From NCBI RefSeq assembly GCF_018449635.1, contig NZ_JAAVUV010000013.1:1-64000 (forward strand): a DNA stretch of 64,000 bases, given 5' to 3'. A model generated the notes under the pieces. The model did no database searches. It had not been told where the DNA came from and saw nothing but the letters and a program-made list of their open reading frames with translations. The DNA is from Caballeronia sp. dw_276. GTDB taxonomy: Bacteria; Pseudomonadota; Gammaproteobacteria; Burkholderiales; Burkholderiaceae. Each line of letters starts with the position of its first letter. The stretch's first letter is position 1. A program made the position numbers and the translations under genes. Below, in pieces: positions 28,252-37,967 of this stretch.

Positions 28252-29719
28252 TGCTATGTTCACCGTAATGCGTAGTCGTTGTGCCTTGTTCTCGGCCGCT
28301 ATCGCGAGTGCGGTATTGCTCGGCGGTTGCGCGTTCATTCGTAACGATACCGCTCCAGTTGTGCAGGTCGCGGAAGATCGTGTCAAAGTCTCAGCGAAAC
28401 TCGATTTGCCCGCTGCTGACTGGCCGTCCGAACAGTGGTGGCTTCGGTACGACGACGCGCAACTGTCCGCTCTTATCGATCAGGGCTTGGCAGCATCTCC
28501 GACGATGGCGCTCGCGCGTCAACGGGTGGCACAGGCTCGTGCGCAGGCAGAACTGACGGTAGCTTCAGCCGGGCCGCAGCTTTCCGCAAGTGGAACGATC
28601 GACCGCGAGCGTGTCTCGTCAAATGGGTTCCTGAGTGCGTACACCGGGACCGACCCGTCTATCGGCGCGAACGGACCGTGGTACACAACGGGACTAGTTG
28701 GTTTCGATGGCGCGTGGGACCTGGACATTTGGGGCCGGCACCGCGCACAGATTGCAGCGGCCGTGGGCGTGGACAATGCCAAAAAGGCGGAGGAAGCGGA
28801 AACTGCGCTCGAACTATCCACAGACATTGCGCGAACATACTATGCCGTGCAAACGGCCTATGCCGAAATTGATTTGCTGAAACAGCAGAAAGATGCGCTC
28901 CTGATCCAGGCCGATGCGCACCGTTCGCGATTCACAAGTGGGCTTGAGCCCGATACCGCGGCAAAACAGGCCGAAGCGAACCTTTTAACCGTAGATCAGC
29001 AGATCGCACAGGCATCGGAGCAAGTGACGAACGGACGCGAGTCGATTCGCGCGCTGATCGGTGCCGATTCTCGCGGGCTTGGCAACATGACGCCACAACC
29101 CCTGCCCGCGGTTACGACAGGCGTCCCGGATAGTCTCGGCTTTCAACTGCTTGCACGACGTCCTGATTTGCAAGCGCTGCATTGGTATGTTGTTTCGTCA
29201 TTGAAGCAGGTGGACGCAGCAAAGGCAGCGTTTTATCCCGACTTTGATATCAAAGCGTTTTTCGGATTCAACGCATTGGATGTGTCTCAGTTGTTTCTTC
29301 ATGCAAGCCAGCAAATCAACATCGGACCGGGCCTTTACCTCCCTGTATTTGACAGCGGCCGTCTCAACGCTTCGCTCCGCGGGGAGCGCGCGTCAAGTAA
29401 TGCCACAATTCTGCAGTACAACCAAGCCGTATTAAACGCAGTTCGTGACGTGGCGCAAAACGGAAGCGCGTTGAAGGACTTAAACGTGCGGACAGCGATG
29501 CAGCAGAGAAAAATTCAGGACGTGCAGTTTATTCTTAACAGTGCAGCCGCTCGATATGGGCGGGGACTCATCGACAGGGTACAGGTGGAGCAGGCGCAGG
29601 AAATGGCGATACAGGAACAACTCGCGATGCTTAAACTGACGGGCCAGAGCCTCCAGACGTCCATTGCGCTCACGAAGACGTTGGGCGGCGGCTATCAGTC
29701 AGACGTTGGCGCACGGTGA
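28244..29719 (+). CDS. NodT-type outer membrane efflux lipoprotein
   Basis: A 491-residue OEP-family protein. Signal peptide with lipobox VLLGGC (C29), then the two repeated OEP halves (QRVAQARAQAELTVASAGPQ near 90; RYGRGLIDRVQVEQAQEMA near 440). It forms the trimeric outer membrane channel for the HlyD/FUSC pump. Its ATG lies 8 bases inside the FUSC gene, so it is translationally coupled and is the last gene of the four-gene operon. Similar in plan to the outer membrane factor at 37968. Confidence 0.92.
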   Translation: MNDAMFTVMRSRCALFSAAIASAVLLGGCAFIRNDTAPVVQVAEDRVKVSAKLDLPAADWPSEQWWLRYDDAQLSALIDQGLAASPTMALARQRVAQARAQAELTVASAGPQLSASGTIDRERVSSNGFLSAYTGTDPSIGANGPWYTTGLVGFDGAWDLDIWGRHRAQIAAAVGVDNAKKAEEAETALELSTDIARTYYAVQTAYAEIDLLKQQKDALLIQADAHRSRFTSGLEPDTAAKQAEANLLTVDQQIAQASEQVTNGRESIRALIGADSRGLGNMTPQPLPAVTTGVPDSLGFQLLARRPDLQALHWYVVSSLKQVDAAKAAFYPDFDIKAFFGFNALDVSQLFLHASQQINIGPGLYLPVFDSGRLNASLRGERASSNATILQYNQAVLNAVRDVAQNGSALKDLNVRTAMQQRKIQDVQFILNSAAARYGRGLIDRVQVEQAQEMAIQEQLAMLKLTGQSLQTSIALTKTLGGGYQSDVGAR

Positions 29720-30134
29720 TTTTGCGTCAGGCTCGGCAGAGGTTGGAACCAAGTTTCGTCTATCGCAATATACGCACAAAACATGGCGCCTTCGGCAAGT
29801 GTGCCATCAGCGTTTTCGCGAGAGGGAGCAAAGCACTATCTCCGCGGGTCTTTGCGTGACTTAGCGCTGATCCAACTTTCACGCTGGGCGCGATCGCATG
29901 GCAAACAAAGCAATACATCGCTATGCGCCCTTGTCCAAACTGATTTCCTTTTAGAAGGATGAGCCTGATCTACCGCGTGCAGTAAATTACGCGTCCGTTT
30001 GGACAGGTACCCGCTCTTGCGTCGTTGAATGATCCTCCAGAGGCCAAAGAACAATATACCTTGTCGTTATTCGGCCAATGAGGCCTGTTTCAAACTGAAT
30101 CGTCGCAATGGATCGCGGTCTGAAGCGCTTGGAT
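29720..30134. other. Intergenic region between convergent genes
   Basis: About 415 bases between the efflux operon end and the LysR gene end. I see no gene and no clear hairpin followed by a T-run. Confidence 0.5.
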
Positions 30135-31070
30135 TCAAAGAAACATCAATGCATCTTCGGCCAGCGCAGGTGTAACTCGGGCCTTAAGCAAATCGAGCCA
30201 AGCTTTGGTCTTCGCATCGAGGAAGTGTCGGGAAGGATAGAGCGCATACGCACCTACTTCAGGCGAGCGCCATGACGGAAGAATGCGAACCAGCCGCCCG
30301 CTCCGGATCGATTCCTTGACGGTAAAGCAAGGCAGCAAAATGATGCCGCTCGCTTGCTCTGCAGCGTGCAGAAGCACATCTGGGTTGTCCGAAACAATTG
30401 GTCCATTGGGCTCAACTTGGAAAGAGCGCCTTGCCGATTTCAGTTCCCACTGCGCGGAAGCGGACGAATTGACCAGGCGGATGCACGTGTGTTCCTGCAG
30501 GTCGCGCGGATGCTTTGGGGCTCCCCGGCGCGCCAAATATGCGGGCGCCGCACACATTATGCCGAATACCGTACCGAGTGGCAGCGCGACCATTCCCGAA
30601 TCGGCGAGCTGCTGTGCCAAATAGATGCTTACATCGATCCCCTCGGCAAGTAGCGCTGGCATGTACTGCGAAGTCCCGTATTCGATGCTCACCTTCGGAA
30701 ACGCCGCGCAAAATTCGGCAATAAGCGGCGCTACATAATGGCGGCCAAAGCTGCTCATGCATTGAATTCGAAGCCTTCCCGCCGGCTCAACGGTTGCGCC
30801 AGATGCGAACGCTTCGGCCACTTCCACCCGCTCCAAGATGTCACGACATTGACTGACATAGGTCAGACCTGTGCTGGTCAACGCGATCCTACGGGTAGTT
30901 CGTTGCAGCAACTTGGTACTCAGCCTCTTTTCCAGCCCCGAGACTAATCGCGATATTTGCGCGGTAGTTAGATCCATTTGTTCGGCGGCGGCCGTAAATG
31001 TTCCCGAGTCTACGACCCTGACGAACGCTGTCATGGCGTGTAGAAGTCCGTAGTCGAGATCTTTGCGCAT
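30135..31070 (-). CDS. LysR-family transcriptional regulator
   Basis: A 311-residue regulator from ATG 31070 (MRKDLDYGLLHAMTAFVRVV); a start at 31112 is possible but would add an unusual leader. The N-terminal winged helix is clear: SGTFTAAAEQMDLTTAQISR then VSGLEKRLSTKLLQRTTRRI. The rest is a PBP2-type effector domain (GRLRIQCMSSFGRHYVAPLI). It is divergent from the ThDP enzyme gene across a gap of about 130 bases, the normal layout for a LysR protein controlling the operon 31203-35865. Confidence 0.92.
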   Translation of the reverse strand: MRKDLDYGLLHAMTAFVRVVDSGTFTAAAEQMDLTTAQISRLVSGLEKRLSTKLLQRTTRRIALTSTGLTYVSQCRDILERVEVAEAFASGATVEPAGRLRIQCMSSFGRHYVAPLIAEFCAAFPKVSIEYGTSQYMPALLAEGIDVSIYLAQQLADSGMVALPLGTVFGIMCAAPAYLARRGAPKHPRDLQEHTCIRLVNSSASAQWELKSARRSFQVEPNGPIVSDNPDVLLHAAEQASGIILLPCFTVKESIRSGRLVRILPSWRSPEVGAYALYPSRHFLDAKTKAWLDLLKARVTPALAEDALMFL

Positions 31071-31202
31071 GACGTAATTAACTTTCCAATTTGAGCCGAT
31101 TGTTACCCACAATACGATTGCCCAGAATGATCGTCAAGCCGGTGCTGCGTCGAAGTTGTCACGAGACGGTAGTCCTCATTTTCGATCTTGGGAGTAAAAC
31201 TC

Positions 31203-32753
31203 ATGAATGGTGCAGAAAGCCTGTTGAAATCATTGGTCGCCAGTAACGTTGACGTGTGTTTTGGTAATCCTGGTACGTCCGAGATGCATTTTGTGGCAGC
31301 CCTCGACGCGGTTAAGGAAATGCGTCCGGTACTCGGCCTTCAGGAAAATGTGGTCACCGGCGCGGCTGACGGCTACGCACGGATGGCGGGCAAGCCCGCA
31401 GCCACTTTATTGCACCTAGGGCCGGGCCTAGCGAACGGTTTGAGCAATCTTCACAATGCGCGCCGTGCCTCCAGTCCGATAGTCAATATTGTGGGGGACC
31501 ATGCGTCGTCGCATGCGCGCTACGACGCGCCACTAGCTTCCGATATCGCCGGATTTGCGCGCCCGGTTTCGGACTGGGTGCATTCGTCCACTAGCGCCCG
31601 CACCGTCGGTGCGGACGCGGCACGGGCGGTGCGCGCTGCGCGCGAAGCGCCTGGACAGATCGCTACACTAATTCTTCCAGCCGATACGGCTTGGGACGCC
31701 GCCGAAAGCGTAGCGGCTCCGCTGCCGCTGGCACCGCGTGCGCAAGCGGCTCCTTCGACCATCGACCGTATTGCCGACAAGCTGCGTGCAGATCTGCGCA
31801 CAGTGCTCCTTGTCAGGGGCGAGGCGCTTCTTGGCGATGCCTTGATTGCGGCGGGGAAAATCGCGGCTAAGACCGGTGCGCGGCTAGTCTGCGACACGTT
31901 CGCGCCTCGAATTGAGCGCGGAGCATCCCGTGTCCATGTCGATCGGCTCCCATATTTCGGCGAAGTCGCCACAGAGTTCCTGGCCGGCACTCAAATGTTA
32001 ATTTTGGTTGGCGCGCGCCCGCCGGTCAGCTTCTTTGCCTATCCTGACAAGCCTAGCTGGCTCACGCCTGATGGCTGCGAGGTCAACGTCTTGACGCATC
32101 CGCACGAAGACAGCGTAGCGGCGCTAACTGCCCTGTTGGACGCCGTGGATGGACACCACGCCGAGGAGTCGGTCATCAAGCGTGAAACGACATCCTTCTC
32201 CCTCAATGGCGGTTTGGACGCAGAAAGCATTGCGCAGATTGTGACGATGCACTTGCCTCTGAACGCGATCGTCGCCGATGAGGGCATCTCCTCGACCCTC
32301 CCCTACTACGACTTGCTAGGTACGGCCGCGCCGCATGACTTTCTCAATCTCACAGGCGGCGCTATCGGCAGCATGATGCCCGTATCGACAGGCGCCGGCA
32401 TCGCATGCCCAGAGCGCAAGATCGTGACGTTAATTGGAGACGGCAGCGCGATGTATACCGTCCAGTCTCTCTGGACCCAGGCACGCGAGAATCTCGACAT
32501 CGTCACCGTCGTGTATGCCAATCGAGGTTACAAAGTCCTCAATAACGAGTTGCGACGCGTCGGCGCTCCAACCGACGGAGCCGGCGCCATGGCAATGCTC
32601 GAACTAAATACGCCATCGTTGGACTGGGTGTCGATCGGACAGGGTCTCGGCGTAGCGTCGGTCCGAGCGAATTCAAAACGTGCGTTCGAGGCAGCTTTTG
32701 TCTCGGCGATGGCCCAACGAGGCCCGCGTCTGATCGAAGCAATCCTGGAATAA
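31203..32753 (+). CDS. ThDP-dependent enzyme, IlvX / acetolactate-synthase-like
   Basis: A 516-residue enzyme with three ThDP-enzyme domains. PYR domain: VDVCFGNPGTSEMHFVAALD and the catalytic glutamate in LQENVVTGAADGYARM. PP domain: GDGSAMYTVQSLWTQAREN ending in the ThDP/Mg motif asparagine (VYANRG). The wording is close to mycobacterial IlvX and Burkholderia 'acetolactate synthase large subunit' paralogues. With an aldehyde dehydrogenase next, 2-keto-acid decarboxylation (benzoylformate-like) is a possible role, but the family does not prove it. I chose ATG 31203, which has GGGAG upstream; another start is at 31188. Confidence 0.82.
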   Translation: MNGAESLLKSLVASNVDVCFGNPGTSEMHFVAALDAVKEMRPVLGLQENVVTGAADGYARMAGKPAATLLHLGPGLANGLSNLHNARRASSPIVNIVGDHASSHARYDAPLASDIAGFARPVSDWVHSSTSARTVGADAARAVRAAREAPGQIATLILPADTAWDAAESVAAPLPLAPRAQAAPSTIDRIADKLRADLRTVLLVRGEALLGDALIAAGKIAAKTGARLVCDTFAPRIERGASRVHVDRLPYFGEVATEFLAGTQMLILVGARPPVSFFAYPDKPSWLTPDGCEVNVLTHPHEDSVAALTALLDAVDGHHAEESVIKRETTSFSLNGGLDAESIAQIVTMHLPLNAIVADEGISSTLPYYDLLGTAAPHDFLNLTGGAIGSMMPVSTGAGIACPERKIVTLIGDGSAMYTVQSLWTQARENLDIVTVVYANRGYKVLNNELRRVGAPTDGAGAMAMLELNTPSLDWVSIGQGLGVASVRANSKRAFEAAFVSAMAQRGPRLIEAILE

Positions 32754-32954
32754 GCATTCAACACAACTATGCACGCAGCGAGACCGCGAAGGGAACTCAT
32801 CGCGGCCCGGCTTCACACGATCAAGCACCACCACATAAACGCAACAACCTGAGGCTACGGCGGGTCGGTCAGGGGAGCCTTGTTTTCGGCGTCCTCCAAT
32901 GCTGCAAGCCTAACCACTGTGCGATCAAAATTTAACCAGATAAAGGTAAAAATT

Positions 32955-34391
32955 ATGTCCAGTCTGAAGCTTCCCTTCGCTCCCTCTGCAGAGCAGATCC
33001 GAGCTCGCCTCGAAACGATGAAAATTGCGCAACTTCGTGCCGGCGCGCCGTCGCTCGAACTACGAAAAGATCGAATCGACCGTGCAATCGATTTGCTGGA
33101 CACGCATCGCGACGCGCTGATTGATGCGGTCCGCGCCGACTATGGCAGCCGCAGCCGCCAGCAAACTCTGCTCGCCGACATTCTGACTCCCATTGAAGGA
33201 CTGCGATTTAATCGCGATCATCTTGATGAATGGATGCGAGCCCAATCGTCATTTGAGCCTTTCCCTGGAACTCGGGCGTGGGTCGAACACCAGCCGCTCG
33301 GCGTTGTTGGGATCATCAGTCCTTGGAACTTCCCAATTGTGCTCGCTTTTGGCCCACTGGCAAGTGCATTTGCCGCCGGCAACCGCGCCATGCTCAAGCC
33401 GTCGGAGCTGACCCCCGGCACCTCGGAACTGATCTGCGAACTGATTGCACGTTATTTCGACGCGGATGAGTTCACGACTGTGCTGGGTGGCCCGGAGACA
33501 GGGGCCACATTTAGCGCGCAAGCGTTCGACCATCTGATCTTTACGGGCAGTACCCAAGTAGCGCACCACATCATGCGCGCCGCATCGGACAACTTGGTGC
33601 CGGTCACGCTCGAGCTGGGCGGCAAGTCGCCCGTCATCGTTGCCCCAGATGCCGACCTGCGCCGCGCCGCTGAACGTGTGCTGACGGTGAAAACCTTTAA
33701 CGCTGGACAAATCTGCCTTTCTCCGGATTACGTGCTTCTCCAAGCGGGGCGCGAAGATGAGTTTGTTGAATACGCCAGGGCTTCCGTCGCCCGGATGTAT
33801 TCAACCATGCGCGACAATGCCGATTACACTTCGATGGTCAACGTGGCCGGGTTTGAGCGGCAGCACGCGCTGATCGCCGATGCGCTTGATAAAGGCGCCC
33901 GCGTTGTAAACCTCGCCCCGCCCGGTGAAGATCTGTCTGATCCGGCGATTCGCAAGGTCGCACCAAGCCTGATCGTCGATGCGACGGATTCCATGCGGGT
34001 GATGCAGGAGGAGATATTCGGACCATTGCTGCCGGTGGTGACCTACGAGACACTCGGGGACGCGATCGCCTATGTGAACGCCCATCCCCGGCCGCTTGCG
34101 CTTTATCTTTTCAGCGACAAGCAGGACGTACGCGAACAGGTAGCAGCGCATACCACGTCAGGGGCGATGGTCGTGAACGACGCAATGACTCACGTCTTCG
34201 TAGATGCACTACCGTTCGGCGGCGTCGGTGCCTCGGGCATGGGCCACTACCATGGCGAATATGGATTCCGGAGCCTGAGTCACGCCAAGCCGGTGCTGCT
34301 TCAAAGTGAAGGCGCGGAAACAAATCTTTTGATGCGAGCTCCGTACCCGAAAGGTGTAGAGCCGGCCATTGAAGAGCGGATCTCAGCCTGA
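32955..34391 (+). CDS. Coniferyl-aldehyde-dehydrogenase-like enzyme
   Basis: A 478-residue aldehyde dehydrogenase of the CalB type; ATG 32955 with AAAGGT upstream gives the family length. Motifs: GVVGIISPWNFPIVLAFGPL, LELGGKSPVIV with the general-base glutamate, and FNAGQICLSPDYVLL with the catalytic cysteine. The C-terminal part (PFGGVGASGMGHYHGEYGFR) is typical. It would oxidise aromatic or long-chain aldehydes to acids with NAD(P). It lies about 200 bases after the ThDP enzyme and before the NADH dehydrogenase. Confidence 0.88.
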   Translation: MSSLKLPFAPSAEQIRARLETMKIAQLRAGAPSLELRKDRIDRAIDLLDTHRDALIDAVRADYGSRSRQQTLLADILTPIEGLRFNRDHLDEWMRAQSSFEPFPGTRAWVEHQPLGVVGIISPWNFPIVLAFGPLASAFAAGNRAMLKPSELTPGTSELICELIARYFDADEFTTVLGGPETGATFSAQAFDHLIFTGSTQVAHHIMRAASDNLVPVTLELGGKSPVIVAPDADLRRAAERVLTVKTFNAGQICLSPDYVLLQAGREDEFVEYARASVARMYSTMRDNADYTSMVNVAGFERQHALIADALDKGARVVNLAPPGEDLSDPAIRKVAPSLIVDATDSMRVMQEEIFGPLLPVVTYETLGDAIAYVNAHPRPLALYLFSDKQDVREQVAAHTTSGAMVVNDAMTHVFVDALPFGGVGASGMGHYHGEYGFRSLSHAKPVLLQSEGAETNLLMRAPYPKGVEPAIEERISA

Positions 34392-34559
34392 CTCGGAAGT
34401 GACGCATCCGTTCCGGCCTTGCATGAGAGCGAAGCCATGGTGTCAGCGCTCGCATGGCGTACGTTGACGGACATTATATTCACGCCCGTTAATCCGCAGG
34501 CTTACCGTACAAGTTGACTGCTGCCCACACCTTCCGGCTGCAGGTCATGGAGAAATCAT

Positions 34560-35865
34560 GTGCACATGATAGTCGTGGTTGGAGGCGGTGCTGGCGGCCT
34601 TGAATTGGTCACCCGGCTCGGACGCTCATTGGGTAAGTCGCGACGTGCCGAGGTGACGCTGGTCGACAGCCAGATGACCCACCTCTGGAAACCGCTTCTG
34701 CATGAGGTGGCGGCTGGATCGCTCGATGCATCGGGAAACGAACTAGATTTTGTCGCCCAGGCGAAATGGAATCATTTTCTGTTTCTTGGAACCCTCTGCA
34801 ACGTGGATCGTTCGAATCGACGGATTCGCCTTGCGGCCGTGATCGACGATCGGGGTGCCGAACTCATACCCCAACGAACAATCGACTACGACACTTTGGT
34901 GCTGGCGGTTGGAAGCACAACCAACGACTTCAAGACACCGGGTGTCGCGGAGCATTGCGTGTTTCTCGATACACCGCGCGATGCGGAGCGTTTCCGCAAG
35001 CGATTGTTGCAGCATTATTTAGCGGCTCATTCGCGTCGCAGTGAAAGCAAAATTCGCAATGAGGCCGTGAATATTGCGATCGTTGGAGCGGGAGCGACTG
35101 GTGTAGAGCTTGCGGCGGAACTACGCCATGCGGCTGGACAGTTTGCCCAGTACGGGCTTGACAGTATCGCCCCCGACGACATGCGGATCGCGCTTATCGA
35201 TGCAGGGCCGCGCGTTCTTCCCGGCCTTTCCGCAAAGATCAGCGCCTCGGCTCAGGCTGCGCTCACGCGGATCGGCGTAACAGTCCTTACTTCCACCATG
35301 ATCAATGAGAAAACGTCCGAAGGGCTTGTGACGCGTGAAGGAATTTGCATCCAGGCAAGTATGAAGGTCTGGGCGGCCGGCATTCGAGCCCCGCGGTTTC
35401 TTGGCAAAATCGATGGTCTCGAAGTTAATCACCTCGGCCAGTTACGGGTGAAGACGACGCTACAGACCACGCACGATGAGGATATCTTTGCTTTTGGGGA
35501 CTGTGCTGCGTGTCCGATGAACGAAGACAACGAAAAAAATGGTGCCGCCACGCGCGCAAGCCGCGCATCAACAGGCTGAAATGCTAGCGAAGTCGATCGC
35601 ATCGCGTGTCGAAGGGCGACCTTTGCTGACATACCAGTATCGCGACCTCGGTTCAATCATTTCATTGTCGAGGTTTAGCGCGATCGGACTTATAAAGGGC
35701 AATATTCCGGGAAGCTTCCTCGTACACGGGTGTTTAGCAAAGCTGATTTATGCCGCCCTTTATCGGATGCATCAGATCTGCGTCTATGGCCATGTCCGTG
35801 CGATTTTTCATATACTTGGAGGTCGCGTCGGGCGCCGAGCTTCACCGAGACTGAAACTCCACTGA
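34560..35865 (+). pseudogene. ndh: Type II NADH:quinone dehydrogenase, frameshifted at A7
   Basis: Starts at GTG 34560 (GGAG seven bases upstream). FAD-binding IVVVGGGAGGLELVTRLG, NAD-binding VNIAIVGAGATGVELAAELR and the second FAD motif DEDIFAFGDCAACP are all present. Right after MNEDNEKN the frame runs out (stop at 35577-35579), while the conserved continuation PPRAQAAHQQAEMLAKSI and the membrane-binding C-terminus are in the next frame (to 35865). The break is at an A7 run (35536-35542); one base fewer would restore about 434 residues. It may be true damage, a sequencing error, or slippage-dependent expression. The intact enzyme passes NADH electrons to quinone without pumping protons. Confidence 0.82.
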
Positions 35866-36213
35866 GCGGGTCGGCTTTTGTGTGCGCGGGACGTTGCCCT
35901 AAGCCAAATTTCCCAGCGAAATCGAAGTGACCAGCTTTAAATAATATCGAATTATTATTTGATTCGGATATGACATCTGCGCTCGAGTGTGGTCAGGGAA
36001 TGACCATCCAGGCGGTACATAGAAGTGTCGTTCCCTCCGGATACGGACTAAGCATATTTGATCAACACCAAACGCAGAAGGCACGCAGTGTCGGCCGAAC
36101 TCAAAACGGCATCGCGGTATCTTAACTCCGATTGATACCAGCGATGCATCGAAAAGATGACGAACCTACCTTCCGGGGAAAATGCAGACTTCCTCGAACA
36201 TGCTTCGTCGTAG
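35866..36213. other. Intergenic region, no gene seen
   Basis: About 350 bases downstream of the ndh remnant and downstream of the convergent DUF4148 gene. It contains an AT-rich inverted repeat near 35940-35960 (AATAATATCGAATTATTATTT), which may act in termination. Confidence 0.45.
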
Positions 36214-36558
36214 TCAGCTACCGAAAAAGAGGTTACAGAAACTGACCGGACCCACGCACGCCACGCGCATGGCTGTGTGCACCTGCGCGCCTGAAGATGA
36301 CGTGCCATTCATCGCAACACCGCCGTAACTTGGCTGTGTATGATCGCTGCTTGCGGCAATCTTCGCCTCGGCGGCCTGGATGTCGGCTGGGTAATGAATG
36401 TCGTTGCCGAGCGACGGGTTGTAACCCGCTTGCTCGACGCGTACCAGATCGGCACGTACTTCAGCGCGAGTTACGGGGCCATTGGTTTGCGCGAAGCTGA
36501 GAACAGGAACTGTCAACGTACCTGCTGCGAGAGCAATGCATACAAGAAATTTCTTCAT
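36214..36558 (-). CDS. DUF4148 exported protein
   Basis: A 114-residue protein with a Sec signal peptide (MKKFLVCIALAAGTLTVPVL, cleavage after SFA). The mature part has the DUF4148 pattern (TRAEVRADLVRVEQAGYNP, then NDIHYPADIQAAEAKIA), a family found mostly in Burkholderiaceae in many paralogues, periplasmic, function unknown. The Shine-Dalgarno is GGAGAA before the ATG. A copy of the 59-bp element lies 167 bases upstream in the matching orientation. Confidence 0.9.
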   Translation of the reverse strand: MKKFLVCIALAAGTLTVPVLSFAQTNGPVTRAEVRADLVRVEQAGYNPSLGNDIHYPADIQAAEAKIAASSDHTQPSYGGVAMNGTSSSGAQVHTAMRVACVGPVSFCNLFFGS

Positions 36559-36724
36559 GATAAATTCTCCAGATAATAAGTAATAAAAAGGGACGTCATC
36601 GGCTGACTTATAGCGAGCGGATACGCCTTACTTGGCTAAATATCCGCGTTGATACCGACAAAAATAGAATTCATTCTCTCTCCGCGAATGAGTTCAATGT
36701 AAGTCAACGGAAGTCTCACTACCA

Positions 36725-36783
36725 GCCCTACGAACGGCTATGGAGATCACACGAACCGATGTACATCCAAGACCTTTGTATGA
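36725..36783 (-). promoter_or_regulatory. 59-bp conserved upstream element, copy C
   Basis: On the minus strand it starts TCATACAAAGGTCTTGGA, has CATCGGTTCGTGTGA in the middle and ends CCGTTCGTAGGGC. It aligns without gaps with the other four copies. It sits in the 395-base space between the DUF4148 gene (start 167 bases away, matching orientation) and the divergent FixJ-type regulator (start 171 bases away). Confidence 0.78.
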
Positions 36784-36953
36784 GCAGTGGCGTAGAAGTA
36801 AGGAATAACCAAACGATGCGCTAAACTGCAAAGCGTTCCTGCTCGACGATTTCAAGGATTAGAATATCGACACATCGCAATACGTCTTTATTTTTCTAAA
36901 GCCTTGGGATGCCTATGACACGCAGCCCTTGCTGCCGCTAATCAGGAGGTGAT

Positions 36954-37637
36954 GTGACACATGATCCGCGCGCGCTGAACAGCGCGTCTGAAGACCGGCA
37001 AACGGGGTCAACGGTCTATGTTGTAGACGACGATGACTCGATGCGCGCAGCCGTGAGCAATCTTCTACGGTCGGTTGACCTGCGAGTCGAGGCGTTTGCG
37101 TCAGCCCAGGAGTTTCTTGACTGCCGGAAAACGCACCTTCCAAGCTGCCTGATTCTTGATGTACGCCTGCGACAGGAAAGTGGCCTTGCCCTTCAGCAAG
37201 ACATGGTGCGAGGCGGAGTACGCATTCCAATTTTATTCATGACGGGCCACGGCGATATCGAAATGTCGGTGCGCGCAATGAAAGCGGGCGCGTTGGATTT
37301 CCTAACGAAGCCGTTCCGGGATCAGGACCTGCTTGATGCCGTGACTCACGCGCTTGCAAGGGACGCCGAGCGGCTCGCGGGAGAGCAAGGCGCGGCGGAT
37401 ATTGTGCGCAGCTATGCCTCGCTGACTCCGCGTGAAAAACAGGTCATGACGCTCGTGGTCGCCGGGTTGATGAACAAACAAATAGCCGCCGAAATGAATC
37501 TGAGCGAGATTACCGTCAAAATTCATCGTGGACAACTCACAAAGAAAATGGGATCACGATCGGTCGCCGATCTGGTGCGAAAAGCTGAAGCCCTCGGGAT
37601 TCGTCCCGATGTCTCGCAAAAAGCAAAATCGCAGTAG
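36954..37637 (+). CDS. FixJ-type response regulator (receiver + LuxR HTH)
   Basis: A 227-residue regulator starting at GTG 36954, chosen because AGGAGG lies just before it and the overlapping ATG at 36952 hits a stop. Receiver: VYVVDDDDSMR, phosphoacceptor D69 in LILDVRL, switch MTGHGDIEMSVRA, K119 in FLTKPF. LuxR-type helix-turn-helix at about 163-205: LTPREKQVMTLVVAGLMNKQ then IAAEMNLSEITVKIHRGQL. FixJ/NarL family. No kinase is adjacent; the window holds two kinases without a DNA-binding partner (12346-14586 and 54906-56747). A ruined paralogue lies at 11672-12328. Confidence 0.93.
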   Translation: MTHDPRALNSASEDRQTGSTVYVVDDDDSMRAAVSNLLRSVDLRVEAFASAQEFLDCRKTHLPSCLILDVRLRQESGLALQQDMVRGGVRIPILFMTGHGDIEMSVRAMKAGALDFLTKPFRDQDLLDAVTHALARDAERLAGEQGAADIVRSYASLTPREKQVMTLVVAGLMNKQIAAEMNLSEITVKIHRGQLTKKMGSRSVADLVRKAEALGIRPDVSQKAKSQ

Positions 37638-37644
37638 CATCCTT

Positions 37645-37675
37645 CGCCGGACGGCAATGGCAGACGTCCGGTGAA
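37645..37675. terminator. Hairpin between convergent genes, possible terminator
   Basis: TCGCCGGACG (37645-37654) pairs with CGTCCGGTGA (37666-37675) with one weak G-T type position and an 11-base loop, just after the regulator's stop. No clear T-run follows. It could be a terminator for the regulator, but the rest of the 330-base gap down to 37967 shows nothing further. Confidence 0.4.
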
Positions 37676-37967
37676 TGCTGAAAGTTACACCACGCCGTTA
37701 GCAACATAATTGCCATCCAGGTTAATCCGCGTTATGCAACGGTGTGCTCATGCCTCGGCTGATGCTGGTTTTCGAGCGTATCCGCCCAAGACCAGCAATG
37801 AAGGCGCACCGTTCGACTCAACCTTGCGCAGCTCCATTTTGGGAGACCATCACTTCAATTCATTGCGCACCAGCGATATTGGAGCGGCTAAGAGTCTGGC
37901 GTTTCCCTTGGAATATTGGCGCTGCCTAGCATCGCTCCCGCCGAGAAAGTGAGGAAAATAGCTCAAT

